Source: Hoplostethus atlanticus
Lineage: Eukaryota; Chordata; Actinopteri; Trachichthyiformes; Trachichthyidae
Direction: 5' to 3'
Length of the DNA: 64,000 nt
Assembly (NCBI GenBank): GCA_034670405.1
Contig: JAXDDX010000002.1
Location: 6,849,501-6,913,500 of the forward strand
Made by a program: the position numbers and the translations under genes. The first letter of the stretch is position 1; every line of letters starts with the position of its first letter. A model generated the notes under the pieces. It searched no databases. It was given only the letters and a program-made list of their open reading frames with translations, and was not told where the DNA came from. Below, piece after piece: positions 24,942-57,424 of the stretch.

Positions 24942-27407
24942 CTATGCCTCCTGCTCCCTAGAAACAGATTTAGTTTCGTATGGAAGAATAACAATAGGCA
25001 GTTTTACCACAGGATTCTTGGTAGCAGAAACATCAAGAACCACCTGGAGACAGAAAAAAATCCATATATTCAGAGCCTGCATTACACGTCATACAAGCTA
25101 ATTATTGACCTTAATACACTTTACCTTCAGCCTGTACTCCAACTTGATGAGTGAGCAGTTCAAGATGGAGGGAGGTAGTTCCTCAGGGATGGTGATCACC
25201 TTGGTCACAGTCTGTCTGCTAGAGGACGCTACAGGCTCACATTTCTCCTTCAGGACCTCATTAGTGCTAACTCTCCTGCGACCCTGGGCAAAGAAACTCT
25301 TCTTTTCATAGAGGACGAGTTTTGGCTTCACTGAGCGAGTTGAGGAGTTGTTGGTTTTGGCTGTGACTTTCAGCGCCTCACCTGTAAGATGGGGGAGTTA
25401 ATTACTTTCTGATCCTGGAGTCAAATCAGTAGTTGCTGTCCTCCATTCATAGTCTATGTAGTAGAGAGAATCATTAGTGACAGCAATTCTCTGCAGTATA
25501 ATACATATTATTAGCTGTACCAAGGGCCCATGTAATTAGAAAAAAGGTGCCAAATTGTTACCAAATGCGCAAAAGGAAACAAATTAAGGATTAGTCTAAA
25601 GTCTTAATGAAAGAAATACATCTCCTTTTGTAATGAAAAAAGTGTCAATACCCTAATAAATCTACTGATGAAAAAACGATCCATTTTACGGTAAGGATAA
25701 ACATCTCTGCAATGGTATGAAGTAAAAACAAACCTTAAAACTATTTACAATGTTCCCTACTAATCTTAACAAGTTAAAAAGTGGCAACCTGTTATTTTAT
25801 TCCCTAGCAATGACTAGTGGTGGGAATCAGCTTACAAGGAAAGTAAAAGGGCGTTGCCATCTATTTGCACACAAAAAGGTTAATCACAGTCAAATCAAGC
25901 TCTCAACGTGGAACTGTTGTCATGAAAGAGGTTTATGCTGCCATGCAATCCACTTGCAATGTTATGTTCAATCAATATAATTCATTCAGTTGACTTTATC
26001 GTCCCTGGGGGGAGATTCCTTTGGCAGGCAGGTGCATTAAAAACATCAGTATATAAAAACAACATTACCACAACAACATAAGGACATAAAGTCATAGTGA
26101 AAAAAGGAACAAAATGTGCCATGAGTATGTGGTCTTGCAGATCAACATGCCAGCCTCCTCAGGTACAACTCTCAGTAAAGGCTTGACTTGCAGTTGCCTG
26201 TAGTCAATTGGGCCATGTGGTTCTGCGGCAGTGGCAGGCGAGGGTAGAGTTAAATGTCTGTTATTAGTGATAAAGACTTTGGCCACCACAGGGGGTAAGA
26301 GGTATTTTAATAGCCCACCAGCTAACCATATCGTTCTTCTTTTATAAGGCATGTGGGGAGGGAGGGGGCCGTCAATCGACGAACCATAATACACTTGTTC
26401 TGAGAAACTAAATTCTTTAAGTACAGGGCTTTAAGGTTTCATTTACAGGTTTGATTATTTTTGGCCCATTAATGGGGTCACAGCTTCAAATGGAGTTTAC
26501 ATCAAAGTTTTGATTCAATAAAGCTTTGAAAGAAGTCTCCTGATTGAATTACCTTGCCGGTACCCCATCCTGTTAGTGTGAACTTACATTGAAATGTTTC
26601 CAGAACTGAAGAACGTGACAGATTTATCCTTGCACCCATATTGAGGTTCCTAAAAGAAATGTTACCCACTTTAGATTAGTGTGGTCACATAACTATCTTC
26701 TTTGCTCTTAGGCAATCATTTTATTGCATCATTTTGCTGTAAAATGTAAACAAAAATATGAATATTTCCTACCATAAGTCTGGGACTACCCATGTCTGCT
26801 TTGGACACAAACGTGAACTTGGTTCCAGCTTTTCTTGGCACCCTAATTGATTGTTTCAGCTCTGCTCTCAACTTATAGACAACTTTTCCCATCCAGGCTT
26901 TGAAAGAGGATGGCAGGTTTCTATGAAATACAACATGAAAATTTAAATGAAAATGACAAGCACGTAATACATAAAAGTAGTAAAGCTGTAGTAAGTGAAT
27001 AGTATGCACCTATTAGGAATCGCCAAGGAAAAAGGAAACACATGTCTTCCTGGGCCAATGGCTTCAGTGCCTGAAAAAAAGTATGTTTATGTATCATAAC
27101 TGCATGTGTTTCAAACAATCAGGTACAATTATACTATTATATCAATGGCTATATTTATTTAATGCATTACCATTTTGTCTTGCCTTCCCCAAGATGTGCT
27201 GCTTGATTTTAAAGTATTTCTTATTTGCCCAGATCACAACATTTTTCGTACCAGCGAACCATAGCTTTGCCCTTTGCAATGAAAATGAGCGACTGGATGC
27301 AAGTATGTTTTGAAACCTCCATGATGATTCTCCCATTAATCTCCATTTGTGAAGGTGTTTTTGCTGTTGATAGCATCATATTCAATAGAGAATTTCTAGA
27401 TGGTCAT
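24942..27407 (-). pseudogene. ARRDC3-like gene B, copy 1 (pseudogene)
   Basis: All six exons are recognisable: exon 1 27407 to about 27171, exon 2 27070-27010, exon 3 26920-26773, exon 4 26649-26553, exon 5 25381-25125, exon 6 25043-24942. Characteristic pieces are GPGRHVFPFSLAIPN (exon 2), LPSSFKAWMGKVVYKLRAEL (exon 3), VKPKLVLYEKKSFFAQGRRR (exon 5) and VVLDVSATKNPVVKLPIVIL (exon 6). Three defects stand out. Codon 4 is TAG (27396-27398). Exon 1 differs from the second copy by a 5-bp deletion, a 14-bp deletion and an insertion of about 20 bp at its 3' end. Exon 4 has a TAA (26584-26586) where the second copy reads GAA. No PPxY motif is seen. It shares the exon plan of gene A and was probably a working ARRDC paralogue before the codon-4 stop. 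Confidence 0.8.
25985..26095 (-). mobile_element. Probable retroposon 3' end in intron 4 of gene B
   Basis: On the minus strand the stretch contains CCCCCCAGGGACGATAAAGT followed by AT-rich sequence. This resembles the GGGA-AATAAAG tails of fish LINEs and their SINE partners. It is present at the same place in the duplicated copy (about 58275-58385), so the insertion predates that duplication. Boundaries and family are uncertain. Confidence 0.35.
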
Positions 27408-27664
27408 TTTCCACAGAGAAATACGATGTTCAAAAGGAAGATCTCTTTAAAACTAAGATGATACTCTAAGAGTATCATTTCCTTGAAATACGGATTTAAG
27501 AGCTGTTGGGAAAGTATGCAAATCCAGTTTAACCAGTTTAACCAGTCTAGCTCGTACTGTACTGTACCAATTAAAAAAGTGGTGGGTTGTGCTGGCTCTA
27601 CTCCAACAGTTGACTGAACTCCAGACATAAATTCATTCAAGAAAACTAATCATGGGCAGACTTC

Positions 27665-29200
27665 TTACACTGCAGGGATCTTCATTCTCTTGGTGTACAC
27701 GTTCATAGAGATTCAGATGCAAAGGAATGCAAAAGACATACTGAGTGCACCTGAAAGATATGTGACATACTTTCTATTACTGTCATGTGACATCTTGTGC
27801 ATTGGGAATCAATGGGTGCTGCTTGTTCAGATAGGAATACCTGATGATTTGAGAAAATCACTGAACCATTAACTGAGGTTTGACAGATGCATGCTGTACC
27901 ATGAGTCCAGGGCAATCCATATCTGCTGTCTGACACAGTAAAATTTGGTTTTGGCATTGCATGGTACCCTCGTTTATCTGCTTAGCTTCGCCTCCAAACA
28001 GTACATAACTTCATCTCACCTCACCTCACCTCACAAGGCCTCGAAGGTGAATGACATGCTCTGATAGGAATGTCAGAAATCAAGTGATCAGGTGAGTCAT
28101 CATCGCAATCAAGAAAAAGATTATGGGAAACATAGAATAAAACAATAACTTTATGTTGGTATCAGTCAGGAATGTTGAATGTGAAAGGAAATGCATGCCA
28201 CCCTGGACAAATTATTCTGACACCTGAAAATAATGTTAAGAGTTGTAGCCAGAAGAACATCCAGGTTATAGTCAAGCATTTAGGTCCTTGTCTCTGGATC
28301 CAACCCCGCTGGCCTGGGATCAGATCCCACCAGATCTTTCTCTCCTGTGTTTCTTGTGCCTTTCCCACTGTCTGAATGAAAACTACTAAACGGATCTGGA
28401 CTGTTAAGTCTCCTTTGAAGAAAACTAGGTCATCCAGGATTGGGTAGGTGGCCTTCAAAAGGTAATCTGTTACAGATTATTAACTACATCCTTAAAATTG
28501 TGATGAGTTAAAACAGTTATCTGAATCACTCCAACTGAGTAATGTTTTATTTTCAGTTACCTTTGGAAGACTTTGAAGTTGTCATGTTACAGTTTACAGA
28601 TTTATTTTCTTCAATCATGATTGGCCTTAAGTTCCATTACCATTACAATACTACCATTTTTTTCCCCAGTAGTCCAACAAGTTGTTTTTTTTCTCTGATA
28701 CCTGCAATCTGAGATTTTTAGTTACTGTAACATAATCATGTCCATTGTTCTCTAACAATGGAGCCAGATAGTGTGAGACTTTTGCAGCTAGTTGTTAGTA
28801 CACAGCATCAATCACATGTATCTTGTTTCGCACATTGCTTGGTATGGTATGAAAAGATATATACCAATCTACTGCAAAGTTATATCAACGTGTTATACCA
28901 TAATGTTTCAGGAATATGTTGATATACTTAGTTTATTGACTAAGCTTATTACAATGAATAGCTTGTAAAGTTTAAGTGAGAATGTTTCATGGCAATTAAT
29001 TAAAAGACATGTAATACTTTACCTCCCAATATGGTACTCCCAGTCTTGTAATATTTCTGCTACCAATATGAACTGTATAATGTCCATTATGTTCAGTCCA
29101 AGGACAGTAGCTTTTCCAAATGCAGTGAAAGGTATGGACTGGATTTTAGTTTGAGCTGACTACAGTTTGACCAACTAGTGACCCGCTCTCTTGTCATGAA
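27665..29200 (-). pseudogene. Relic ARRDC gene E between B and C, copy 1
   Basis: Degenerate ARRDC exons occur in the right order on the minus strand. An exon-1 remnant at about 29200-29023 carries AFGKATV and, one frame over, WTEHNGHYTVHIGSRNI. Exon 2 at 28223-28165 reads GVRIICPGWHAFPFTFNIPD. An exon-3 remnant near 28030-27890 reads VMYCLEAKLSR, a stop, then TRVP. An exon-4 remnant lies near 27725-27665. Exons 5 and 6 were not found. Frameshifts and stops show it is long dead. The same relic is present in the second copy of the block. Confidence 0.6.
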
Positions 29201-29723
29201 TATGTGCAATATATATGTTTACCTCCGCATAATATAAAAAGGCTGATTCATTTGGACTTGAGAAGAATCATATTATATATTGAAGAAATGAATCACTAAA
29301 GGACAAATGATTGTCTTGAAAGGTGAGAGTACTTGTTGTTACATATCAAGCTGCCACTGATATAAAATCTATGGTCTTCTTTATTAAAACGACATCCTAT
29401 TTCAAAAGCTGTTACACTGCATCAACCTGATTATCCACAACATAAAAACATGGCGATCATAGTAATACCTAACACTACTGTTCTTTAGTTAATTGACCTA
29501 GATGAAGTGATGTATTTAAACCAGCAGCTCTTTTTCTTCCAAAAGCACCTTTGATACTGATCGATTAATGTGAGACAGACACAATAAAAATGCCCATCGC
29601 ATTTTGCATTCATGATCACCATCATTAACAACAATATCAACAAATAACTAAATGAGCTTAGGAAAACAAAGATCACAATAAAATCTAATTAAAGGTGAAT
29701 TAAAGGCAAATCAATCACTTGAA

Positions 29724-31282
29724 CTAGCTGTGTTTCCATACTTCCTCCTGCAGCTCCTTTGAGACTGACCCATCAGGGTCTGACAGAACAACAATAGGTA
29801 GCTTAACCACAGGATCTCTGGTGAGGGCCACATCAAGAACAACCTGGAAACCATGAAACATATGACATTAATCATAAGAGAGCAATAATGTTGTCATTTT
29901 GCACTGGACAATAACTATACTATGTACTCTGAGAGACTAATCATACATAGCTAATATAAATCACTTTCTCTCATCATTCACAAACATTTAGATGGGAATT
30001 TTGGCAATGAGAGCTGAGCTTAACCTTGAGTCTGTATTCAAGCTTTAGTATGGGGCAGTTGAAGATGGTTCCAGTGAGCTGTGGAGGGATGTGTAGGACA
30101 TTGGTCACGTTCCGATTGGTTCCAGCAGGCACGGCGTCACCCTTCTCCTTCAAGAATACCCTGGTGTAGACTTTCCTCTTTCTCTTAGTATGGAAGCACT
30201 GCTTTTCATACAAGTAGTAATTGGGAGTTACAGGCCGACTTGATCTGTTGACTATTTCAGCACTGACTTTAACAGCTTCTCCTGTGAAAAGGTAAACAGA
30301 TTGCATCATATTTTGGGCTGTAAGTTTGGGTTCTGTAAATGATATCCATCACTACATATGGCCTCCTCCTACAATGTTTGAATATTTAGTAATTATAGGG
30401 TAATGTATAGTGACTGTAGGGGATGAAACAGAAACAGGAAACGCAATTAACATTTCAATAAAATTAGATTTTGCCTTTTACCGTAATATTTCTTTGGCCT
30501 GATCCCCTCTTGAGTTGAGTAATTTTATGTTTGTGTCTATGTAAACCTAAGCATCCTCACCTTGCAGGTATCCCATCCTTTCAGTGTTAACTTTCATAGC
30601 AACATTTCCAGATGCAAAGAGTGTGACATTCGTTTCAGTGTTACTTTGCTGAGGTTTCTGTAAGGCACAAGACGAAACGATTCACATCGATTGATCTGTT
30701 TGTACTTTATTCTAGTAGTTTGCAAGCTATGAGCATTGGTGCAATATGGCCATCCGGACTATGTACAGCAGATTATTTTTTTGATTATTTCATGCATTTG
30801 ATTACATGTATTATCTGGTATAAACTACAGAGAAGAGGGACGATTTGGGCAGCCAGTCTCAAACTAGAACATAGTGGGCTTTGCACTAGAAATGCATGGA
30901 TATCTTACCATTAGAGCAGGAATGGACATGTCTGACATTTGAAACCATAGTGAACTTTGTCTTGGCTTTGCTGGCCAATCTCATGGACCTGGTCACTTTG
31001 GCTTCTAGGTAATATTTGATTTTACCATATTTACCCTTAAAAGATGTCGGCAGATCCCTGAATCAGACAGGATACAGAGAATAATTATAAAAATACAAGC
31101 CAAAGTAGGGAAAACTGGATTACACAAGTGACTACACACTAAAACAAATATAACACGTTTCCTTTGTATGTTGTGATACAGATAGGTTTCTTTCTGACTT
31201 ACATATCAGGTAATTTGAGAGACACCTGGAAGGCATGTGCATCCTTTCAGCACATACCTTCCAGGTGTCAGAATTTCAGAGC
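29724..31282 (-). pseudogene. ARRDC3-like gene C, copy 1 (pseudogene lacking exon 1)
   Basis: Five exons are placed: exon 2 31282-31203, exon 3 31057-30909, exon 4 30657-30561, exon 5 30281-30025, exon 6 29843-29724. Exon 5 carries GEAVKVSAEIVNRSSRPVTP, and exon 6 VVLDVALTRDPVVKLPIVVL ends in KELQEEVWKHS. Exon 2 is about 13 bases longer than its frame allows because of a palindromic rearrangement, and exon 3 carries one extra base (149 instead of 148) before its donor, so the frame is lost twice. Exon 1 is absent: beyond 31387 the sequence switches to the 3' end of gene D, whereas the second copy retains exon 1 at 63925-63667. It is non-functional as assembled. Confidence 0.8.
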
Positions 31283-31551
31283 CTACATCAAAGGAAAGAC
31301 AAAAATCAAGCTTTTACTTATTACATTTCTTTGGTGTATAAAAGAACCTCACATTTAGTTGAACAAAATGAGCGTGAAATAAAAGTATTGTTATTGTGCA
31401 ATATGTGCAACAATATACAAAGAACATCACACTTTAAGGAAAGGAATATAGCTTGACAGTTTGATAAGAAAAGCCAACTTTAATCCATTTACATCTCTTT
31501 AATTCATTCCCCTGCAATGGCCATACACAACGTATCTTCACAGTCCCATCA

Positions 31552-53102
<21,551 letters not shown>

Positions 53103-53310
53103 GACGACGCTCCCCAGACGTGATTGCCTAGAAAAATGCACAATGTAGCAGCAGATGAGCTATTTGTGTAACCTCCAGCGTCCGTGTCGGTGTGTCCGAA
53201 GTAAAATCATGTTTCCCAACTTCACACTCACACTGGAAGAAAACACGACACACCCTTTGGCCCGCTCTCAAGACCTAGATTATTAGCTCCATCCCCCTTG
53301 AATCGTTATC

Positions 53311-53965
53311 TACGGAGCCCCTTAAGGGTCATGAAGGGGATTTTTTTGTTGTTGTTGCTACTTTTACATTCCCTCGCAATACGTTTTGCGTTACCTCGCA
53401 ATACTTTTGCATTGCCTCGCAACTTCTAATGGGCTAACCCAAAGCCCGCTGACTGACAGTGCTTGCTTGTAAATTACTGTAATCAAAAGTTTAGATGTAG
53501 CAATAACGAAATGGCAGATGCCTTAACACAAGTGAACACACAGGACTGAAACAACAGTCAAACTGGCAGGGTTGGATAGATTACAAAACTCGGGAGTAGA
53601 CCGAGATAATTGGTTAGGGTTGTGGTACTGTTGGGGTCAGATTAAGGATCATAAACGGCGGCTGGTTGGGGATAGGAATGAGAATAATTTCAGGTTCAGG
53701 TTCAGGGGAAACACATAGCCTGCCGACGGGGAACAGACTCGACCACCTACTCCAGGCCCGTTTAACCCATTGGCTATCACCGCTCGTCGTTTTATGCAGT
53801 TAAACTATATGTCACTGTAGAATTCTATGAGCTGATCCATGCCGTGGCATTGCATGTCAAGAGTGGCAAATAGAGCAAGAGTAGTGGGATCACAAAAGTA
53901 TTGCGAGGGAATGCAAAAGTAGCTACAAAAAAAAATCCCCACCATGACCGTTAAGGGGCTCCGTA
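53311..53965. mobile_element. 655-bp MITE with 6-bp target duplication
   Basis: Inverted ends of about 65 bp begin TACGGAGCCCCTTAAGGGTC on the left and TACGGAGCCCCTTAACGGTC (inverted) on the right, and share TTCCCTCGCAATAC further in. GTTATC flanks both sides (53305-53310 and 53966-53971). No transposase is encoded. It lies just upstream of gene D exon 1, so it could influence that promoter. The superfamily was not determined. Confidence 0.8.
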
Positions 53966-53971
53966 GTTATC

Positions 53972-54697
53972 TCATATAGCATGTGACTTTTCCTGGCATT
54001 TCCTCAAAGCCGAAAAAACTACATACCTGCAGGTGCAGGTAGCCTACTACGGAAGCGTAATGCATTCACTTGAGAAAAAAATGTTTTTCCCTGTTATTCT
54101 GAATTAATAGAGTATTAGAGTAGAGTAGAGTAACGCCGGGGACACACCGGACGCGGAACGGTGACGAAAGGCGCCGAATGCCGAGGGAAATTCTTTCCGC
54201 GCCCATGTTAACCAATGTGGCCGTGCACACCGGCCGCGGAAGGGCGCCGAATGGCCGCAGCCTGCAGCGACCGTTTCGGCGTCAGGTCTAAGATTTTCTC
54301 GATTCGTGAGCGAATGCGTCAAGCTTGGCAGGAAGTCAGACACAGGAACGGCATAGAGCATCCGGTCAATTTCCAAAATATAACACATTTCAAAATAAAA
54401 CACCCTGATTGATGGTATTTCTGAGTTGTGTCTAAACTTTTACCGTCTGTGTCTAAACAGAGAGCGAGAGAGACGAGCAGGCACACGCACACAAGCAGAA
54501 AGAGAGATGTATATGTATTATGCATGTGCATTTTAATAGACACCATACTACTCAAGTATACATAATGCTTAATAATTTTTCATTCATTGCTGTTCTTACT
54601 TGTGGCATGTACTTTCATATTGTTCTTTGTCTGTTCATATACGTTTGCTTTGGCAATATAAGCACTGTTCACGTCACTAAAGCTTCAAATTGGAGAG

Positions 54698-54781
<84 letters not shown>

Positions 54782-55140
54782 TCAACTCAGGTTTGTCAAG
54801 CATGGATTTGGCTTATTTTCCTTGGTTAATACTTGTGGAGACGTCCATATATATAATATAATGTAATGAAATGTGCAGAAAGTTCTTTTTCTGTCCATGT
54901 CCCCATCATTTTAGCTTTTCTTGTGCTCCAGGTCAGAATGCAGCTCATTCACTTTAAAATACTGGGGGGGAAAAAATCTAAATAGTGCATTTTTAAGTAC
55001 TAATTGACCATCATTGAGAAAAATGGAACAAAATCGGCAAATACAAATTACAATAGTGAGACACTGGCAGTCAGTCTGCTTTCTATATTTTTATAGCATT
55101 GAAAGGATACAGATATACTCCAAGACAGACAAAGACTATT
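53972..55140. other. Interval with a GC-rich patch and a long (GA)n tract
   Basis: A CpG-rich patch at about 54130-54270 contains two inverted, imperfect GGCGCCGAATG-type words and may be a fragment of a dispersed repeat. A (GA)n tract spans about 54700-54779. No gene is recognised. Confidence 0.4.
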
Positions 55141-55144
55141 ATAA

Positions 55145-55250
55145 GATAAGATACGCCTTTATTGATCCCCAGAGGACAAATAAAGAGGGAAAATTCAAAT
55201 GGCATATAATCGAGATTTTCATTATATATATATATATATATATATATTTC
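55145..55250 (-). mobile_element. LINE/SINE 3' tail fragment plus (TA)n
   Basis: On the minus strand, CCTCTGGGGATCAATAAAGG is followed by CGTATCTTATCTTAT, a common 3' end of fish non-LTR retroposons. A short TA tract lies at 55223-55247. Only the last 50-60 bases of the element are recognisable. Confidence 0.5.
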
Positions 55251-55624
55251 TCCAAACGGATTTTTATAATAAGCTGCTCGTTTCGGCTAAGCGGCTGACA
55301 TATTATGAATCTGACTGTAGTAGCTGGCTAGCTAACTTTTCTCACACTTTGAAGGTTTCTCAAAGAGAAAGAGTTGATACACAGCGATAGCTACGATCGA
55401 GATTCTAAACTTTTTTTCCTACTCCACGTAGATCATAAACCCTTGAATATAAAAACGGCTCATTGAAATCGGTTGAGAAATGTAAACGTTAGTGCTTTTC
55501 ATCCAGAAAAACCGCAGCTCCCCCGTTTACTTTTATTTGTTTACAGGCCAGTCTTGCCCGGTCCAATATGGCGGTGACGTTTACGTACGATCCACAGGCC
55601 AATGCAGCGTCTATGTGTATATGT

Positions 55625-56371
55625 CTATGGTTTGACTAACCTTCCCTGAACACAGAATGTCCTTTTTTTAGCAATTAAACCACAAGATTTCATCTTAACC
55701 AACTCAGACCAATCCCTATCTTCAACAATACTCTCAAACAGCGAAAAGAATACATCCGGATCCCTTTCATTGAATTTAGGCAACAATCTAACCATGCCAG
55801 ATACATCAGACTTATGTCGCATGCGGTCCCTATCAGAGCTACCCAAGTCTCCATCTCTAGCTTCAGATAGTCTGCCCTCTGCAATCAACCTTAAACGTTC
55901 CTGTTCATTTGCCAATTGAGCTTCCTGAAGCTTCTGAGAAACGCGCAACTTTAAGCGTTCCTGTTCATTTGCCAATTGAGCTTCCTGAAGCTTCTGAGAA
56001 ACGCGCAACTTTTCCAACTCCAATCCCCTTTCCTGTTCACGCTCTCGTGCCTTAAACTCCAACTGCATTTCTAGTAATGCTTTCTGTTCCTCAAATGTTA
56101 AACCAGAAACATTACTAGACCCAGAGGCTAATCCATAGGATGTGGCACCTGCCTGTTCTACTGCCTTAGGACAATCCATTTCATCATGCAGTATGCCCTT
56201 CTTTATCAACTCAACCTGTAATGCATCTCTAACATTACATTTTTTTGCTCGGGACTTCACCACCTCAAGCTCAATTTCATGATGCTCAGCAACTCTCCAC
56301 AACTGCTCTTTTGTCAACCGTGCCAACAACTCAAGTGATGGACTTACCAAAAACTCATCAAAATCATCCAT
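55625..56371 (-). pseudogene. Retrotransposon gag, 3'-truncated
   Basis: The probable start is MDDFDEFLVSPSLELLARL (an upstream in-frame ATG adds eight residues). An N-terminal helical region is followed by a long charged coiled coil (EEQKALLEMQLEFKAREREQ onward) and then the start of the gag capsid-like domain (VRLLPKFNERDPDVFFSLFE). The latter is characteristic of a group of fish Ty3/Gypsy gag proteins. The frame departs from family sequence after DRDWSELVK and soon ends, so the capsid and zinc knuckle are lost. A perfect tandem duplication of about 60 bp (55900-56010) doubles the coiled-coil unit RVSQKLQEAQLANEQERL. Confidence 0.75.
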
Positions 56372-57043
56372 AGTTAATCTAAAGTAACCAAACACAGGTC
56401 AAACTGACAAATCCCTTACAATCAATGACCTAATCAGCCATAAATCTCCAGCCCTGAGTACATGCACCCGCACACAAAACAGAGAAGTAGCTACAGCTTC
56501 ACCAGAGCTGCCCCGCATCTAACTTGGATGTGCCGCTGACTAACCACTCTGCTAGTCTTCGATGTGCCCACATGCAGCTTTACCACCAGGCTACTGCCCA
56601 GTGGCGCCCCCGCGTCCGACACACCAAAAGCAAAAGAAAGTGAAGCAAAACAAAAAGTAAAAAAACAACAAACAAGCATTAAGTGCTTCTACTTCTAGCA
56701 CGGGGGTTCGCGTATAGCTCGGATGGTGTCTAAACCACCCTCCCTACCTAACCTTCTCTGCCCTGTGTACACGTGCACTGCACTCACCAACTCCAGCTGA
56801 AGACCACAGCAGATTCCACCACAACTGGATGGCCAAAACTCCCCCTCGTCACCAGCACCAAAGAAATACCGGAAACACAAACAACAAAGTGACATCCAAA
56901 CCAAACCAAATGCATGAGTCTCCCCACTAAAATGAACACTCAATAATTGTTTGCTCACACAGCAACAAACATCAAATCCAAAACAGTGTTCCAACTATAA
57001 CCAAAATAATTTTTGTCTACGGTAAAACAACCAAACAAATCCA

Positions 57044-57061
57044 ATCCCGGACGAGCTCCCA
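57044..57061 (-). other. Primer-binding site, tRNA-Pro-like
   Basis: TGGGAGCTCGTCCGGGAT lies 2 bases inside the LTR. It matches the 3' end complement of tRNA-Pro with one difference from the usual TGGGGGCTCG form. It marks the start of minus-strand DNA synthesis in LTR retroelements. Confidence 0.75.
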
Positions 57062-57063
57062 TT

Positions 57064-57424
57064 TGTTACGCTGCCTGACTCATGACAGGGCAACAAAAGG
57101 GGAGACCACACAGAACGGAGAGTAAATAAAAGTATTTACTTAAGAAAAATGATCAGTTTAACAGAAACATGAATGTATGAATGAAATGAAAAGAATCAAA
57201 TGAAAGTCAGTATAATCTAAAACAAAGGAACAACATGACCGCTGGTGAGAGAGCGAGACCGTGCGTATGGCACCACCCCTCTTTTATACTCTGTGAGGTC
57301 ATCAACCCCAATCTCAATCACCTGCCAGCATTCCACCTGTGATTGAGAAAGAGAAGAACAGACACACAGGCAAACCCAAGGAAAGGAAGAGCACACCACA
57401 CAGGCAAGCCTAAAAGGCATAACA
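57064..57424 (-). repeat. 5' LTR (361 bp)
   Basis: The ends TGTTATGCC...GCGTAACA form the TG/CA boundary with a 5-base inverted repeat (TGTTA/TAACA). A TATA box (GAGTATAAAAGAGG) lies near 57280-57292, placing the transcription start about two-fifths of the way into the LTR. Confidence 0.8.

Larger units (their letters stand above)
25136..31387. repeat. Segmental duplication, copy 1 (ARRDC genes B, E, C)
   Basis: This 6.25-kb block is repeated in direct orientation at 57425-63658 with very high identity through introns, exons and embedded repeats. It therefore arose by DNA-level duplication rather than retroposition. The left edge lies inside exon 5 of gene B and the right edge lies between exons 1 and 2 of gene C. 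The two copies are separated by 26 kb containing gene D and the large transposon. Confidence 0.92.
55625..57424 (-). mobile_element. 5' half of an LTR retrotransposon (LTR, primer-binding site, partial gag)
   Basis: On the minus strand the element runs 5' LTR, primer-binding site, leader, gag, then stops. No protease, reverse transcriptase, integrase or 3' LTR follows, so about three quarters of a typical element is missing. Its outer edge (57424) abuts coding sequence of ARRDC gene B, second copy, showing insertion into that exon before the rest was deleted. Confidence 0.8.

Noticed and set aside
26092..26394. 100-codon minus-strand frame repeated at 58417-58689
   Set aside because: It lies in an ARRDC intron. 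Repetition is explained by the segmental duplication, and the start context and motifs do not support a gene.
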